Shown: in pieces, positions 44,900-64,000 of the stretch
Numbering within the stretch: position 1 is the first letter of the stretch
How the letters are laid out: each line of letters begins with the position of its first letter
Origin: Whitmania pigra
Taxonomy: Eukaryota > Annelida > Clitellata > Hirudinida > Haemopidae
Direction of reading: 5' to 3'
Length of the DNA: 64,000 bases
Assembly (NCBI GenBank): GCA_021613335.1
Contig: JAJTWR010000314.1
Span: 2,308,501-2,372,500, forward strand
The notes under the pieces: generated by a model
Told to the model about the DNA's origin: nothing
The model's database searches: none
Seen by the model: the letters and a program-made list of their open reading frames with translations, nothing else
Translations under genes and position numbers: made by a program

Positions 44900-45985
44900 C
44901 TAACTACTCATTTTCCTCCCAATCGATATTGAGGGCGGTAGAGGAGGGGGTCCCACGCTGCCCGTCTTTCCTGGTGGACGTGCGGCTGATTTTGACATAG
45001 GTGGAGGTGGGGGCGGATTTCCGACAGATTTATTTGTTGGAGCCCTTGGGGGCGGTGCCTGACTTCTTCCTCCTCCCCCTGCGGCGGGTGGCGGTGCCCT
45101 AGGTGGGCCTGATCTGCCCGGATGCCCTCCCCCTGATGGCATCGACGGGGGTTTCGGCTGTCTGGAGGAAGAATCTACAACCCGAATGAAGTAGAATTAA
45201 GTGGTCTAAATGTAACAAATTTGCTACGACATGCAGTAATATCTGTTAATCGGAAGATAATAGGCGAAGAATATTAAAATGTAGCTAATATCTTCAGTGA
45301 AAAGTAAACGAAACAATGCGTTAACAAAAAGAAATAAAAAGATTTTCTCCTTAATTTTGCACTCAGCTTAATGAATGCAGAATTATGAGTTATTAAAAAT
45401 GAAAAATTAATTAATCTCTAAAAAGAAACCTTATTCCGATTTTCTCGTTCCAATAATTATAATTGGGCAGAGGGAATGCAATGTCGAACGCGACTAACTT
45501 GTTGGACACGATGCTCCAGATGCTCCATCTATGATTGGGGCGCTCTTATCAACCATAAGATGTTTGGCGGACTTCAATCTGGCCCCTTTGTGAATTTGAT
45601 CTAACAACGCAGACCTATCTGAATTTCCTCCGCCACTTTTCGGAATAGGTTTGCTGGAACCCCCTCTTCCGACTCCGGCCCCTGATGTTCTTGATACACC
45701 GCCACTGGGAGGCGGTGGGGCTCTTGGTCCACCAGAACCTGGCGGAGGAGGTGGCCTCATTCCAACACCGCAGGGTGGAGGCGGCGGTCTCATAGATGGT
45801 GGTGGTGGTGGTCTTGGAGCGGATGACGAAGTTGCTGGCCTTGTTGAATGGGGTGGTGGTGCCCTGTGTGACGCAGAAGATCTGCCAGACGAGGGTGGAG
45901 GTGGAGGCGCTGGTGCGGGACCTCCCCTGCCTCCACGGCCTGCTGAGGGTAGTGCTCGTCCGGGTGGTGGTGGTGGCGGCGGCAT
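44900..45985 (-). CDS. Compact WIP/verprolin-like WH2 protein
   Basis: Proline-rich actin-binding protein. Two exons, 45499-45985 and 44900-45174, joined in phase 1, give 253 aa. Residues 1-120 are proline/glycine/serine-rich with many PPPPP profilin-type runs. A WH2 actin-monomer motif follows: RSALLDQIHKGARLKSAKHL, then DKSAPIIDG, close to the WIP motif ALLSDISKGKKLKK...DRSAPILD. A second proline-rich segment ends IGRKMSS. Vertebrate WIPF proteins place WH2 near the N-terminus and end in a WASP-binding ESRFxF motif; neither is seen here. The start ATG (MPPPPPPPG) is the first in frame but upstream exons are possible. Proline codons make GC content locally much higher than the surroundings. 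Confidence 0.7.
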
Positions 45986-46779
45986 TGTTCTGCTTCAACT
46001 TACTGAATTATTTGTATATTATTAGTGAATCATTAATCATCGTCATGGTCACCATTATTAATGCTTCAAAAACACGTCTTTCGGAAATAATTCCAAAATC
46101 TTGAATAATTGTCAATCATTTAGTTATCTAGTTAAGCAACGGAGGTTAAAATAACTAACATCAAGTCGGAACCAAACAGGCTCTGTATTAATTACATCAA
46201 TAAGGACGAAAAACAGCTGATAAAGCGGTCTTGCAATTATTAACTACATCTCAACCAGGAACTTTGTGACAAGGTTTGAGTACTCTGTGGTGTTTCTTTT
46301 AAGTCACGAGCTTTTATATTAATTGTCCTTTATGGCCTTTAGATAAACCTTATAAATAATACCAATTTGGATGATTTTCAAACGAATGTACTAACAAATT
46401 TCGTTCATGAGTCACGACTCAGAACTATTTATTATTGTGATAACAGATTTAAAAGAATGCAAGACGTTTGGATATAAATTCACTAAATGCATCATTGATG
46501 TTGATTTCTACATTAATTCATTCAAATATGACATTCCAAACAATTTCATTTCAGCGAGCTTGTAAAGGTATATTTCTGTTTTTTACTCAAATATATGCTT
46601 TTTTGACCAATATCTTTTTTAGATATGCTAGATTTTATTTTAACTATATTTAAGTCATTATCATCCATAATATAATAAAGATTAGCTTAACACATGAATC
46701 TACCACGAATCAGATCAGATCAAATGACCTTATTAAAGTCGTTACGTGATAATCTTGCAGTCTAGCAATCTTTTAGTGC

Positions 46780-46797
46780 AATAATAATAATAATAAT

Positions 46798-46834
<37 letters not shown>

Positions 46835-46858
46835 CATAATAATAATAATAATAATAAT

Positions 46859-46932
<74 letters not shown>

Positions 46933-47011
46933 TAATAATAATAATAATAATAATAACAACAACAACAACAACAACAACAATAATAATAATAATAATAATA
47001 ACAACAACAAC

Positions 47012-47045
<34 letters not shown>

Positions 47046-47068
47046 TAATAATAATAATAATAATAATC

Positions 47069-47123
<55 letters not shown>

Positions 47124-47125
47124 CC
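46780..47125. repeat. Long compound (ATA)n/(ACA)n tract
   Basis: About 345 bp of near-pure trinucleotide repeat with blocks of ACA interrupting ATA. Its open frames (polyIle, polyLeu, polyTyr) are not genes. Confidence 0.95.
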
Positions 47126-47559
47126 CATAATATTTCTCCTTTCAGAACAATTATCATCGTGATAACATGATTCATATCTAAATGAATGAAGTCGTTCACG
47201 TTTTGAAGGTTGGATAAAGGTTAGTTTTTAAAAGTTATTATTATTCACGTTTCAATTTTCGCTATTTCTCTATTTTGCTCTTATTGATTTAACAATGTGG
47301 AATTTGTAACTTCACGTCATCATCATTACTATCGTCATCAGGGTTGCCGGTTTTTTAAAGCCAAGATCTTGGCTTTTTTTTTTTAATTTGGACCCATTCT
47401 GGGTTTCTACGTGTTTTGTTTTGAAATCAGAATTATCGTCTCTGGGTGTTTTTGGGAAAAAATAATTTTTGAGGTAAAAAAATATTCTGTTAGGTTCTTT
47501 GGCTTATATCTTCAATAAAGAACCTTCACAAATACGGATTTCCTTCTTTTACATTATCT

Positions 47560-47830
47560 TTGTAGGCGCATAAGGGACGGTGATACAGTTGCTAGCAGTG
47601 TTGATCCACTTCATAAGAAAGCCAAGATGTGGTATTTCATCAGGCATTAATCAGGAATTTAATGACGATTTGTTGACAAGACTAAAGGATTGGAAACAGG
47701 CAGATCTCAATCGCTTTAAAGTAAAATGTAAAGTTTGTTCATGCTTATTGAGTAACACAAAATAGTAAAAACACTAATAAATCAGGTCTGCTGGCAGAGA
47801 CCAGAAACATATGAAAAACATGAAGGCCCG
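47560..47830 (+). pseudogene. Degenerate zinc-finger relic, transposon-like
   Basis: A plus frame reads RFKVKCKVCSCLLS and, after a frame break, RDQKHMKNMKA. The C-x2-C plus H-rich spacing recalls BED/hAT-type fingers of transposase-derived proteins. Broken frame and short length make this tentative. Confidence 0.3.
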
Positions 47831-49434
47831 AGCTTTGGACATTGGCCAATTTTGTAGAACTTCTAACCAATTTCTTCTCAATTTAAGTAACTAATTCATA
47901 AATTAAGTGAAGCTAAGCTTGTGTTGACGGTTTTTGTGGTCGAACACATTACTCTGTTTTCGCGAAAGAATTTTTCGTAGGTGAAGTTGGTCGAAACAAA
48001 CTCTCGTTTGTGACGGCGAAATCTCGCTTACTAGACAAACAAGCAACTGCCAGAAATGGATGTTGTTCCAGGTTCATTCCTGGCAAGAGATTGGATGGTA
48101 ATGACTAAACCAATATATCGCAAGAAGGTTGGCAACATATGACAACAATAGGAAACATAACATCAAAGACTCAAATTAAATTTTGATGATTGTGATGATG
48201 TAGTTTCCAATACTGACTCTATAGAATTTTTGGATGAAATGTATTTAAAATAAAATGAAATGAAGTTTGACTTATTTCATTATTAATCTAATCTTTATTT
48301 AATGTTGATATTTATGATGATGTAATTTCTGATAGTGACTCTGTTGAACTTTTGGATCAACATAAAGTTCTGTTTGACCCATTACATTAATAATCTGATC
48401 TTTATTTAATTGGAAAACCATGTATAATAACATGAGCAATAATTAAAAATGATAATAATTGACAATAAAAGCTGGTTTAATATGATCTGGGTTTTCGTAT
48501 TTTTTAGTTGGGCATCTGGGCTTGTTTTTTAAGAAATCTCACATAACTCTCCTGATCATCATCGTCATAGTCATCGTCCTCATAATTTCTTATCGAGCTA
48601 CCAGTCTCTTCAAGTCCTCTTTTGTCCAATTAACTTATCTTCCTGAACGATGTTTCGTCATGTGTACTCGTGACGAATAACTCGTGATTAATTTTGTTAA
48701 TAAATTACTTGTAACGTTATTAATTGTTTTTCAATTTTTTTTAGAAATCATTTAATTTGTGAATATAACGCAAATGGTATCGTTCATTATCACTAGCCTT
48801 CTCATTGATTGTTATCTCACTATCCTATAAACGCAATGATGATGTTAAGGTTAGGTTTGATCGGTTAGGGCTAGGCTTAGGGTTAACTTAGGATAGAATA
48901 GAATGGGATAGGATAGGATAGGGTTTGCTTAAGGCTAAGATTATCTATGGTAACGGCTAGGTTATGGTCATGGTTAGGTTAGATTAATGGCTAATATTTA
49001 GGATTAGATTAGATTAGGGTTATGCAGGACAGCCTTGAGTGGGAGTTGGGAATTAAGTGGCCAAGTGCCCTACATTTTTTAAAGGTAATTTAACCTATAT
49101 TAGTTAAACCCGCCGGGTTTTAAAGTGAAACAAATTTACAATCATAATTCATTTTTTTTACATTCATAATCCATTTTTCATTTTGCTTTTCATCATCAAA
49201 TTGGCATAACATGGGGCCCGTGGCTGACATGCCCAGGGTCCCAAACTTTCTGTCGGCGGCTATGCGGTTATGATTTTATTATTGTATTTAGATTAGGATT
49301 AGGGTCATGGTTATGGTCAATCTTATTAGTTATGAAAAATTAGTAACAGTGTCGTGCTAATATTAATAACAACAATTTAGATTAGGTTAATGTTAAGTTT
49401 AATACATGGTCTCTTTTTTATCAGAAGTTATAAA

Positions 49435-50301
49435 TTAGATAACACATTGCATTAATTTGTCATTTATTAATTCGATATTATTAATAGTATGTAGTAACGG
49501 AAAAATAAAGGGGCTCTTGTAATATTTTATTCCGTTTGTTAGCATTTTCAATCCAAAAAAAGTATAGTTTAACCTCGTACGCTGGATTATAAAAATATTC
49601 CAATTAGAAGTTTGTTGTCTTAAATAAATTTGTATGTGAGCCATAAGCTTATTGATGCTGATGAACGCAATGGTTAGCATAACCTCAAAGACGAATAATT
49701 TCTGTTGATTTAATCCAATTTCATAGCGTTTAGTTAATAACAGTAAAAATACATAACAAGTTAACATACGTAAAGAAGCAATTTTTTAATTTACAAGATG
49801 GTTCTCAGCTTAACTAGCTTTGCGTTTTGAATGTCAGATTCCACAAAACGAAAACCAAAATTAGGAAATTCGACGATTCGGTAATGAACACAATACATTC
49901 ACTCATTCCTGAACCTTAAAACAATGAAAACATCGAAATCATTCGTCGAAATGTTCACAAACTCACCCAAAATTCAAGGCTTGTTAAAGTGCAGCGGTTA
50001 CGGCTGAATTGACGTCCCGAGACAAAATGAGATACAAAATGAGTTCGAGTAGGCAACACAAAAGTCTCTGGGTGAGTCCAAACTTGCTCAGCCAAATAAT
50101 ACCAACAACGAAGCTTATCTTTGTTGGACACAAGAGTCTAAAGAACAAAATATGTATATTTAGAAGTGTTGATGAACCATCGTAAAGGTTAGTCACTATG
50201 TTAGTCATCCTTCTATTATTCACTGGAGCACCTGGAAAACAGGGATCAACTGCTAGGATTAATATAGCCACGCCCATGTATGAAATCGATTCATAGGACA
50301 A
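49435..50301 (-). pseudogene. Possible membrane-protein fragment
   Basis: Two minus-strand open stretches (49984-50301 and 49435-49767) encode hydrophobic segments such as RLLCCLLELILYLILS and LTCYVFLLLLTKRYEIGL. The spacing would suit part of a multi-pass receptor, but no family motif is recognisable. No convincing splice sites join them. It may be a decayed gene or chance AT-rich frames. Confidence 0.2.
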
Positions 50302-52408
50302 AGGAAGGTATTAATAACAACACTTAAGACTAAATATGTCAATTGCACCGAGCGAAAGACTTAAATTAACTCGAGGAATATTTTGACGTTTATCTATGAT
50401 CGGAATGGGGAAATTGCAGTGCTAAGCGTGACTATACCAAGCAATAAAAGCAACAATTGTTGACAGGCAAGACAGGATTCGGTTGAATGGGTTTGAATGA
50501 TGCAAATTATTTTATAAAAAGTTTTCGCTCCGCCTTTCTCGAATATTTGTCAAAATGCTCCATCCACGAGGCAACATTCCCTCAGTTACCTGCTGCTTTA
50601 AAGTGATGCATAACATTTCTTTTAAAACCTTGGAGTTGATGGTCTTACACATTTGACATTATTTGTAAGGCTTGCTTCAATGGCTTGCTTTTAATTTGTA
50701 CTGTTCTTTAATTTGTTGTTAAGATGTTGCCACTGCTATGGCATATGTCGTAGCAATTCAATTAATAGTAATAATTAATAGTAATTTATAAAAATGAAGA
50801 AAACAAACCGAATAAATTTAAATTTACAGTAAATTAATTAAATTTTTATCTTTGAATGCAAACTGTAAGACAATTTATTCAAATGACAATATTTTATCAA
50901 AGCAATGGACGTTTCTAAACTAACAAACAATTGTAAAAAACGGTTAGATTTTCATTCATAAAACTAATTTTGTTATCAAAAATTTCAACCAATTTTCGTA
51001 GATGTCGCCAAAAACAAGTTGACTTCGATAAATCTGCCATGTTGGTTCAGACGTTTGGGTGGATGGTTTCTTTTAATAGAAAACGGTTTTGAGACGTTTA
51101 GGTGGTCGGAATTTAATTCATTCACCAAAAAAGCTATAAATCGCATGAAATTTACGATATATAATTTCCAATATCGTTTCGAACATCGAACCAAACTTTC
51201 TACTCCGGATGAAAGAAAAACGCGAGGCCCACGAGAGAATAAAATGAAGTCCTGAGAGAAGTCTATCAGATTATTATTGTAACACGGGTGACTATTACGA
51301 AAGTGAAACGGTTAATATCGTTAAGCCAGTGACTTCGATTTTCAGAAATAATAAACAGTTATTAAAGTGTTCGAATGTGCAACATTCATTTCTTAAGACA
51401 CATTTCATGACAGGGACAAAGAAATTTTTACAAGAAAGTAAGAAGTCTTGAGAAGTTGTAAGAGTTTCTTTAAGTGACATGCTACCGTACTCTGGCTTTT
51501 AGTTAAACAGTTAAAACAGGCAACTAAAATTATGTAAAAGGTGTTCAGAAAGTGAGTAACAAGTTGTAGCAATTGCTTCATCAACAGTCAATGCAATGAA
51601 ATAAATTTGAAAGTACCATTTCTTTGGAGCAGAGAAATTGAATTTGGAAAAATATGCGCACGAACGATTTTCTGCCAGGAATATGTGGAAGGTGATATTT
51701 TTCGCGAGAACGTTGTTTGACAGACGAATCCATTTGGGGATTTGAGGGCCTTTCCAAAGTTAATTTATAGGATACCAATCTGGGCGTGCAAGAAAAATAT
51801 TTGGAATTGACAGAATATTTTAGAATGGTTGTGCATAATTTGGCTGGGATTAGAATGAAGTATTAGGACACTCACAATGCTGAAACAGAAGATTTGATAA
51901 CAGAAAGGGTGAATGAAAGTAAAGAGTTGGAAGATTCTAGGCATAAATGTGAAGACCGTATTACTGGATCCTTTGATATGATGAGTTATCTAGACGCGTC
52001 ACTTTGACAAGCAGAAATGATCCTGATGATACAAAAGAGCTTTTGCTGGTGAAGCAGGAATAGATGCAGCATCAACGGTGCAATCAACGCGTTTGAGAAC
52101 ATACATATGAAATTGACGTCGACCAAACTCCATTCGTGCGTGTAAAGTTGCGGTCACATTTTAAAAGCTGGAGTGATGAATTACGGAAAATACGAACGCT
52201 GGAAAATATTTCTCGGTAAAAATAAGTGAAAGGGTGGCTGAGGGTCGTGCGGCATTCCATGCTTCAACTGAATGTGACGGGGTTTGAAAAGTTGAAAATT
52301 CTGGCAACATAAGTGGCTGTCCATTCTGTGTTCGGCTAATGGAAAGTTTAATGATGGATCTCTCGGGTCTTGCCCAAATGCATTCTTCCATGGTTGATGG
52401 AGGTGGAA
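50302..52408. other. Spacer with decayed plus-strand frames
   Basis: Frames at 51019-51255 and around 51840-52000 read coding-like peptides (for example DTHNAETEDLITERVNESKE) but are separated by many stops. Probably an old pseudogene or element of unknown type. Confidence 0.3.
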
Positions 52409-59742
<7,334 letters not shown>

Positions 59743-59967
59743 CTTTGAAATAATTAAATAAAATATTTAATTTACAAATATTATTTATATAATTAACTAA
59801 ATAATTATATTAAACAATTAAAGATTTTTATTAATTAAAGAATTTATCGCCATTGATATCAGTAGTTGATATATTTGATGTTAAAAAAGGTTAGAATAAA
59901 GTTCATTGAAATGAAAGTAGAGATGAAATAAGGAAACAGGAACTCTAACATCATCGTCGTCATCATC

Positions 59968-59999
<32 letters not shown>

Positions 60000-60287
60000 C
60001 AAAAAGAAACAAAGCAGACGAAGTAAAAAGCATAAAAGCATCATTTATTATCGAAGAAGTTCAATTCCCCGCGAATAAGTTGCAGACGTCTTTTTGACTC
60101 ACGCTTTCTCACAAAACATTAACATTTTATCAAATATAAACTCATAGGAATTAATTGTAAACATTTTGTAATTAGGTGATGTTTTTAATAAGATCAAAGG
60201 CGATCAATAAATTTAAAAATTAACACATTTCAATATTTTACGATCACCGACTGCAGTAATACATCATCAACAACAACAGCAACAGTT

Positions 60288-60444
<157 letters not shown>

Positions 60445-60500
60445 GTCGAGGTGACAACTCATTCCGAGACACGAACATCAACAAATCATTGGCACGATAC

Positions 60501-60538
60501 ATAATGTCCCCGAACAATCCTCGGAGTATTGATTCCAT
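60501..60538 (-). CDS. Candidate first exon of the MTSS gene
   Basis: Minus-strand ATG reading MESILRGLFGDI, then a GT donor (GTATCG). It resembles the MTSS N-terminus (…SALGGLFQTIISDM), whose first exon also ends near this point. Exons for the next ~50 residues of the I-BAR domain were not found between here and 59742, so the link is tentative. A plus-strand frame of 98 codons overlaps it. Confidence 0.3.
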
Positions 60539-60789
60539 CCAGGCAGGCGGCCTCATACCAGGGACGATGCTGAACAGCACTAAGGCACAACAGACGTATA
60601 CGCTTTTCCTCGTCCTCGTACAGCCTCGTGCAGCCGGTGTTGCACGCTGGATTGCGACTAAAAACGCCATCCCAGTTTCCGTGGAATGCGACGGTGCATC
60701 AGTGAGAGATGTTTATGGCAACCAGGCCAGACAGATATTCATTCGTTTGCACCCATTCGAACTGTTAAGAAACTTTCGTTGTTGATGTT

Positions 60790-60892
60790 GGTTTTGATGA
60801 TGATGATGGCGCTAATGTCGTCGTCGTCGTTGTTGTTATTGTTGTAGTTGTTGTTGTTGTTGTCGTCGTTGTTGTTGTTGTTGTTGTTTTTG
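60790..60892. repeat. (GTT/GTC)n tract
   Basis: Imperfect GTT and GTC trinucleotides, ending in TTTTTGCGGC. Confidence 0.85.
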
Positions 60893-61814
60893 CGGCATCC
60901 TCGGATGATGAGTTCGTTAAATGTGAATTGATTGCGAACCATTCAAATCCTCTCTCCTTTTATTGTTGTTGGTGGCAGGTTTTACGGGAACCATCATCGT
61001 CGTCATCATCGTCATCATCATCATCCATGCAGCCCGCAAACATCCATAAACTGCTGATAAGACCTCGGAATGACTTGGTGATTGTTGATGATGATGAGTA
61101 CGACAATTGAAAGCAATTTCCTCAACTTGTAACTTGTAATTTGTAATTGTAAGTCCATTCGTTTACGTCACTGAGGACTCTGGGATTCAACGACAGCATC
61201 AGAATTTGTGGAATTGACGATGTTGTTGATGTTGATGTTCATGTTGATGATGATATACATGATTATATAATATTAATACAACGTTAACACAATATTTATG
61301 TCGACGACGAAGACGACGATGAAATTATCGAGAAACAAATATGATGATGATCATCATCATCAGTAATCAAAATCCAAGATATTAGCGAACATCGGCCTGT
61401 ATAAAAAGGAAAGGCTACCAAGAATAACTTCCAAGAGCTCATTCATCCTTCAGTCCTTCCTTTCATCGACTTCTTCTAAGTAGAAACAGAAACAGAAAAA
61501 GAAAAAAATTGATCCTCATCAAGTCAAGAGGATGAAACAGACCCGAACTAGGCGACACATGACTCACCGAAGCCGGAATTAGCACGAGACAGATGTAACG
61601 CGAATATGTTAATCTTGTGTAGCAGTCTGGTTGATGTTACGTCATTGATTGATGCGATTCGGTTAAGTGATCGGTTCAAGTGATGCGTGTAAGAGTCGGT
61701 TCGAGTGAGAGTCGTGTAAATGAGACGTGGAATGTCATCGATATGTTATATGTACTGTTGTACTGTTGTATGTCACGGTTGAAAGGTCATATTTTTATAA
61801 TGTTGATGTCATCG

Positions 61815-61925
61815 ATCGATGGATGGATGAATGAATAGACGGATGGACGGACGAACGGATGGGTGGATGGATGGACGGACGGACGGACGGGAGGAGAGAT
61901 GGATGGATTGATGAATGGATGGGTC
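61815..61925. repeat. Imperfect GGAT/GGAC tetranucleotide repeat
   Basis: Mixed GGAT and GGAC units. A related, cleaner array lies at 62186-62269. Confidence 0.85.
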
Positions 61926-62185
61926 CCTCAAATCATGAGAAAAATCAACTCATCTTGAACAGAGAATTTGTAAACTTTAAAAATACAAATGTGAAGAAGA
62001 AAAACGTAAAAAACACTAAAAATTGAAGTCTTTTATTTGGCACAGAAATTCGAACAAAGAAAATAGAAAACAAAGAACGTTCGCCTGAGGCTGTTAATTA
62101 TTTAAACGATTCTCTCAGGAACTCTGATTGGACGCGCAAATGAGCAGACGAATCGCTTTACTGCCCTTATCCGGTAAGGTCACGA

Positions 62186-62269
62186 GATGGACGGACGGAC
62201 GGACGGACGGACGGATGGATGGATGGATGGATGGATGGATGGATGGATGGATGGATGGATGGATGGATG
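62186..62269. repeat. (GGAC)n(GGAT)n array
   Basis: About six GGAC units followed by about 14 GGAT units. The minus-strand SIHPSIHP frame is an artefact of the repeat. Confidence 0.95.
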
Positions 62270-62814
62270 TACATACGGATAGATGAATCGATTGACGACA
62301 GATGGATGGAGAAAAGCAGAGATAAGGCTCAAGTAGCAGCAGACGAATTTGTATTTCAACGAATGAGCGGTTTTTTGGATGAGTAAGAAAAACATCCATG
62401 AATGGAAAAATAAGTGAAATAATTGCAGTCTGAATCACTAGTCTCTCGAATTCTACGTTTCGTAATTTCTTAAATCTTCGGAGTTAATTAAAATAATTAT
62501 TTAATATTAAATTAATTATTTATTATTAAATTATCTCAGCTAATAATTTATGTATATTTAGTAATTTTAGATGTACCCCATTTTAAACCACGAACAGATG
62601 AGGTCAATGCACTTCCCTCGATATGAATTGATGGCAATGCATTCAACCCGTGCATCACAAAAATAGCAACACTTTATCTCGTTGCCACTTAACATCTGCT
62701 AATATAAACAGATGCAAATACACGTTACGCTGGTGTTGTACGATCAAGGACACAAGCACACAAGAACGCGAGCACACACTTGGACACAAACACTCGTGCC
62801 CACTAACATAAAAA

Positions 62815-62835
62815 CATCATCATCATCACCATCAC

Positions 62836-62925
<90 letters not shown>

Positions 62926-62944
62926 TCATCATCATCATCATCAT

Positions 62945-63006
<62 letters not shown>

Positions 63007-63030
63007 TGTCGTCGTCATCATCATCATCAA
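62815..63030. repeat. (ATC)n tract, about 210 bp
   Basis: Second long ATC array, with two small interruptions. Open frames through it are not genes. Confidence 0.97.
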
Positions 63031-64000
63031 CATCATGCAAGTGCTCAAACATACAAACACAGACAGGCTCCGAGGAAAAGTAGGAAGTGCTTGAAAATGT
63101 AAGGAGATGAAAACCTCCAAGATGGCAGGTAATGTTTATCACCTTGAATCAGGTCAAAGAATCCATGATGAGGTCTGAGTAGATGAGAGATCGAGAGAGG
63201 CAGTGAGTGCATTTAAGTTTTCTGGAGCGATGATGATGATGATGATGATGACGATGACGACAACAAAGTTTTAACAGAGATCTTAAAGAATTGAGCAGAT
63301 ACATCGATATCACATGACCTACAATTAAGTCAGTTAACTTTAATCATGTCCTTCCGAAAATGACATTTATTCGTGCGTGATATTTTGTGATATTTTCTGT
63401 AATCCTGAACAATTGTTGACTTTAAATGATGTGAAATTTATACGAATAAAAAATCATGACACTTTCTAGATATTAGCTTAATATCATGTTAACGGCTTAA
63501 CATTAACATCAGATTTCCAAAATATCATACTTGGCGTGTAATAATTTATATTTCAAATTTAATTATTATTAATATTATTATTATCCTCATTAATTATTAT
63601 TATTACCAATGGTGATAGTGGTGATGATGATGCCAACATGATGATAACAATCATCGGACACGAAAACCGGAAGGTGGAAAGCAGACGACTCGAACAACGA
63701 TTGATGAATTGATGAATTGTCGTCGACGAATGATGCATTCATGATTCTCGTGCATGATGCACTGACGTCCCGTACGGCTGGTGAATTGATAGATCCTTCT
63801 GTCTCCACTGGAAAATATCGATTCCCGCCAAATCGTTTCATTCTCGACGACATAAGCAGACGTGGTTGCACTCTGCGGTTGTTAGTTCAACTTCAACGTA
63901 TCGATTGGACACTCGCAGATCGATTGGCCTTGTCAACTCAGTTCTTGATCAACTAAGTCATCCTGGCCTAATTAATTTAGCTAATTAAATTGCAGAGGAC
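63031..64000. other. Right flank, no gene recognised
   Basis: Contains short GAT and ATT runs. Plus and minus frames at 63590-63956 overlap each other and show no family resemblance. Confidence 0.5.

Larger units (their letters stand above)
46000..49430. other. Repeat-rich spacer
   Basis: Outside the microsatellite and finger relic, this stretch is AT-rich. From about 48840 to 49030 it carries degenerate GGTTAG/GATTAG-type motifs. No intact gene recognised. Confidence 0.5.

Noticed and set aside
45651..46025. Glycine-rich plus-strand frame
   Set aside because: Antisense shadow of the proline-rich WIP-like exon.
46864..47199. PolyIle/polyLeu/polyTyr frame of 111 codons
   Set aside because: Frame through an (ATA)n/(ACA)n microsatellite.
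60489..60785. 98-codon plus-strand frame in a GC-richer patch
   Set aside because: No recognisable family and it overlaps a candidate MTSS exon on the other strand. Left open, not annotated.
62115..62438. SIHPSIHP repeat peptide
   Set aside because: Translation of the GGAT array. Short period and no flanking gene context.
62744..63142. PolyAsp frame resembling an acidic protein
   Set aside because: Caused by the (ATC)n tract at 62815-63030.

Overview
The window is nuclear DNA from an invertebrate animal. The genes are broken into many short exons with GT-AG introns, the DNA is AT-rich with long (ATT)n, (ATC)n and (GGAT)n tracts, and the proteins are typical metazoan families (Homer, MTSS/MIM I-BAR, front-end desaturase, CUL5, XPC, ROGDI). 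Gene structure and protein style fit a lophotrochozoan, perhaps an annelid such as a leech. That placement is inference. I rebuilt exons by hand from splice sites, reading phase and remembered family sequences. For the CUL5 copy, ROGDI, XPC, HOMER, ARP3, RAB5, WIP-like and desaturase genes all exon phases close into one open frame.

Layout. 1-1.7 kb: nothing recognised. 1.7-14.1 kb, minus strand: a tandem pair of cullin-5-type genes. The upstream copy (7738-14130, 19 exons, 769 aa) is intact. The downstream copy (1728-6911) is rearranged: exons 1-4, then a second set of exons 11-13, then exons 7-19, with relic exons between. 14.1-16.6 kb: a decayed retrotransposon end and a dispersed repeat. 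16.6-19.5 kb, minus: ROGDI (10 exons, 286 aa). 20.2-26.5 kb, minus: XPC (20 exons, 884 aa), with a small TA-flanked inverted-repeat element in intron 1 and a direct repeat around its first exon. 28.7-31.2 kb, minus: HOMER (380 aa). 31.7-36.3 kb, plus: ARP3 (418 aa), head to head with HOMER across about 520 bp. 38.2-39.7 kb, minus: RAB5 (206 aa). 40.6-43.7 kb, plus: a cytochrome-b5 fusion fatty-acyl desaturase (437 aa), head to head with RAB5. 44.9-46.0 kb, minus: a compact WIP/verprolin-like WH2 protein (253 aa). 46-52.4 kb: simple repeats and degraded coding relics. 52.4-60.5 kb, minus: an MTSS1/MIM-family I-BAR gene, incomplete at both ends of my model. 60.5-64 kb: mostly microsatellite-rich flank.

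Functional themes. ARP3, the WIP-like protein and MTSS all act on branched actin and membrane curvature; RAB5 acts on early endosomes and HOMER in postsynaptic scaffolds. They lie within 32 kb, which may be chance. XPC (nucleotide excision repair), ROGDI (V-ATPase-associated family) and CUL5 (ubiquitin ligase scaffold) share a strand but are separated by normal intergenic gaps. A tRNA-derived SINE family is scattered through introns and spacers.

I found no convincing wholly new system. The most interesting signals are the exon-shuffled CUL5 duplicate, local tandem duplications that copy 3' splice sites (desaturase, XPC), and an inverted-repeat element whose empty site survives in a neighbouring duplicate.
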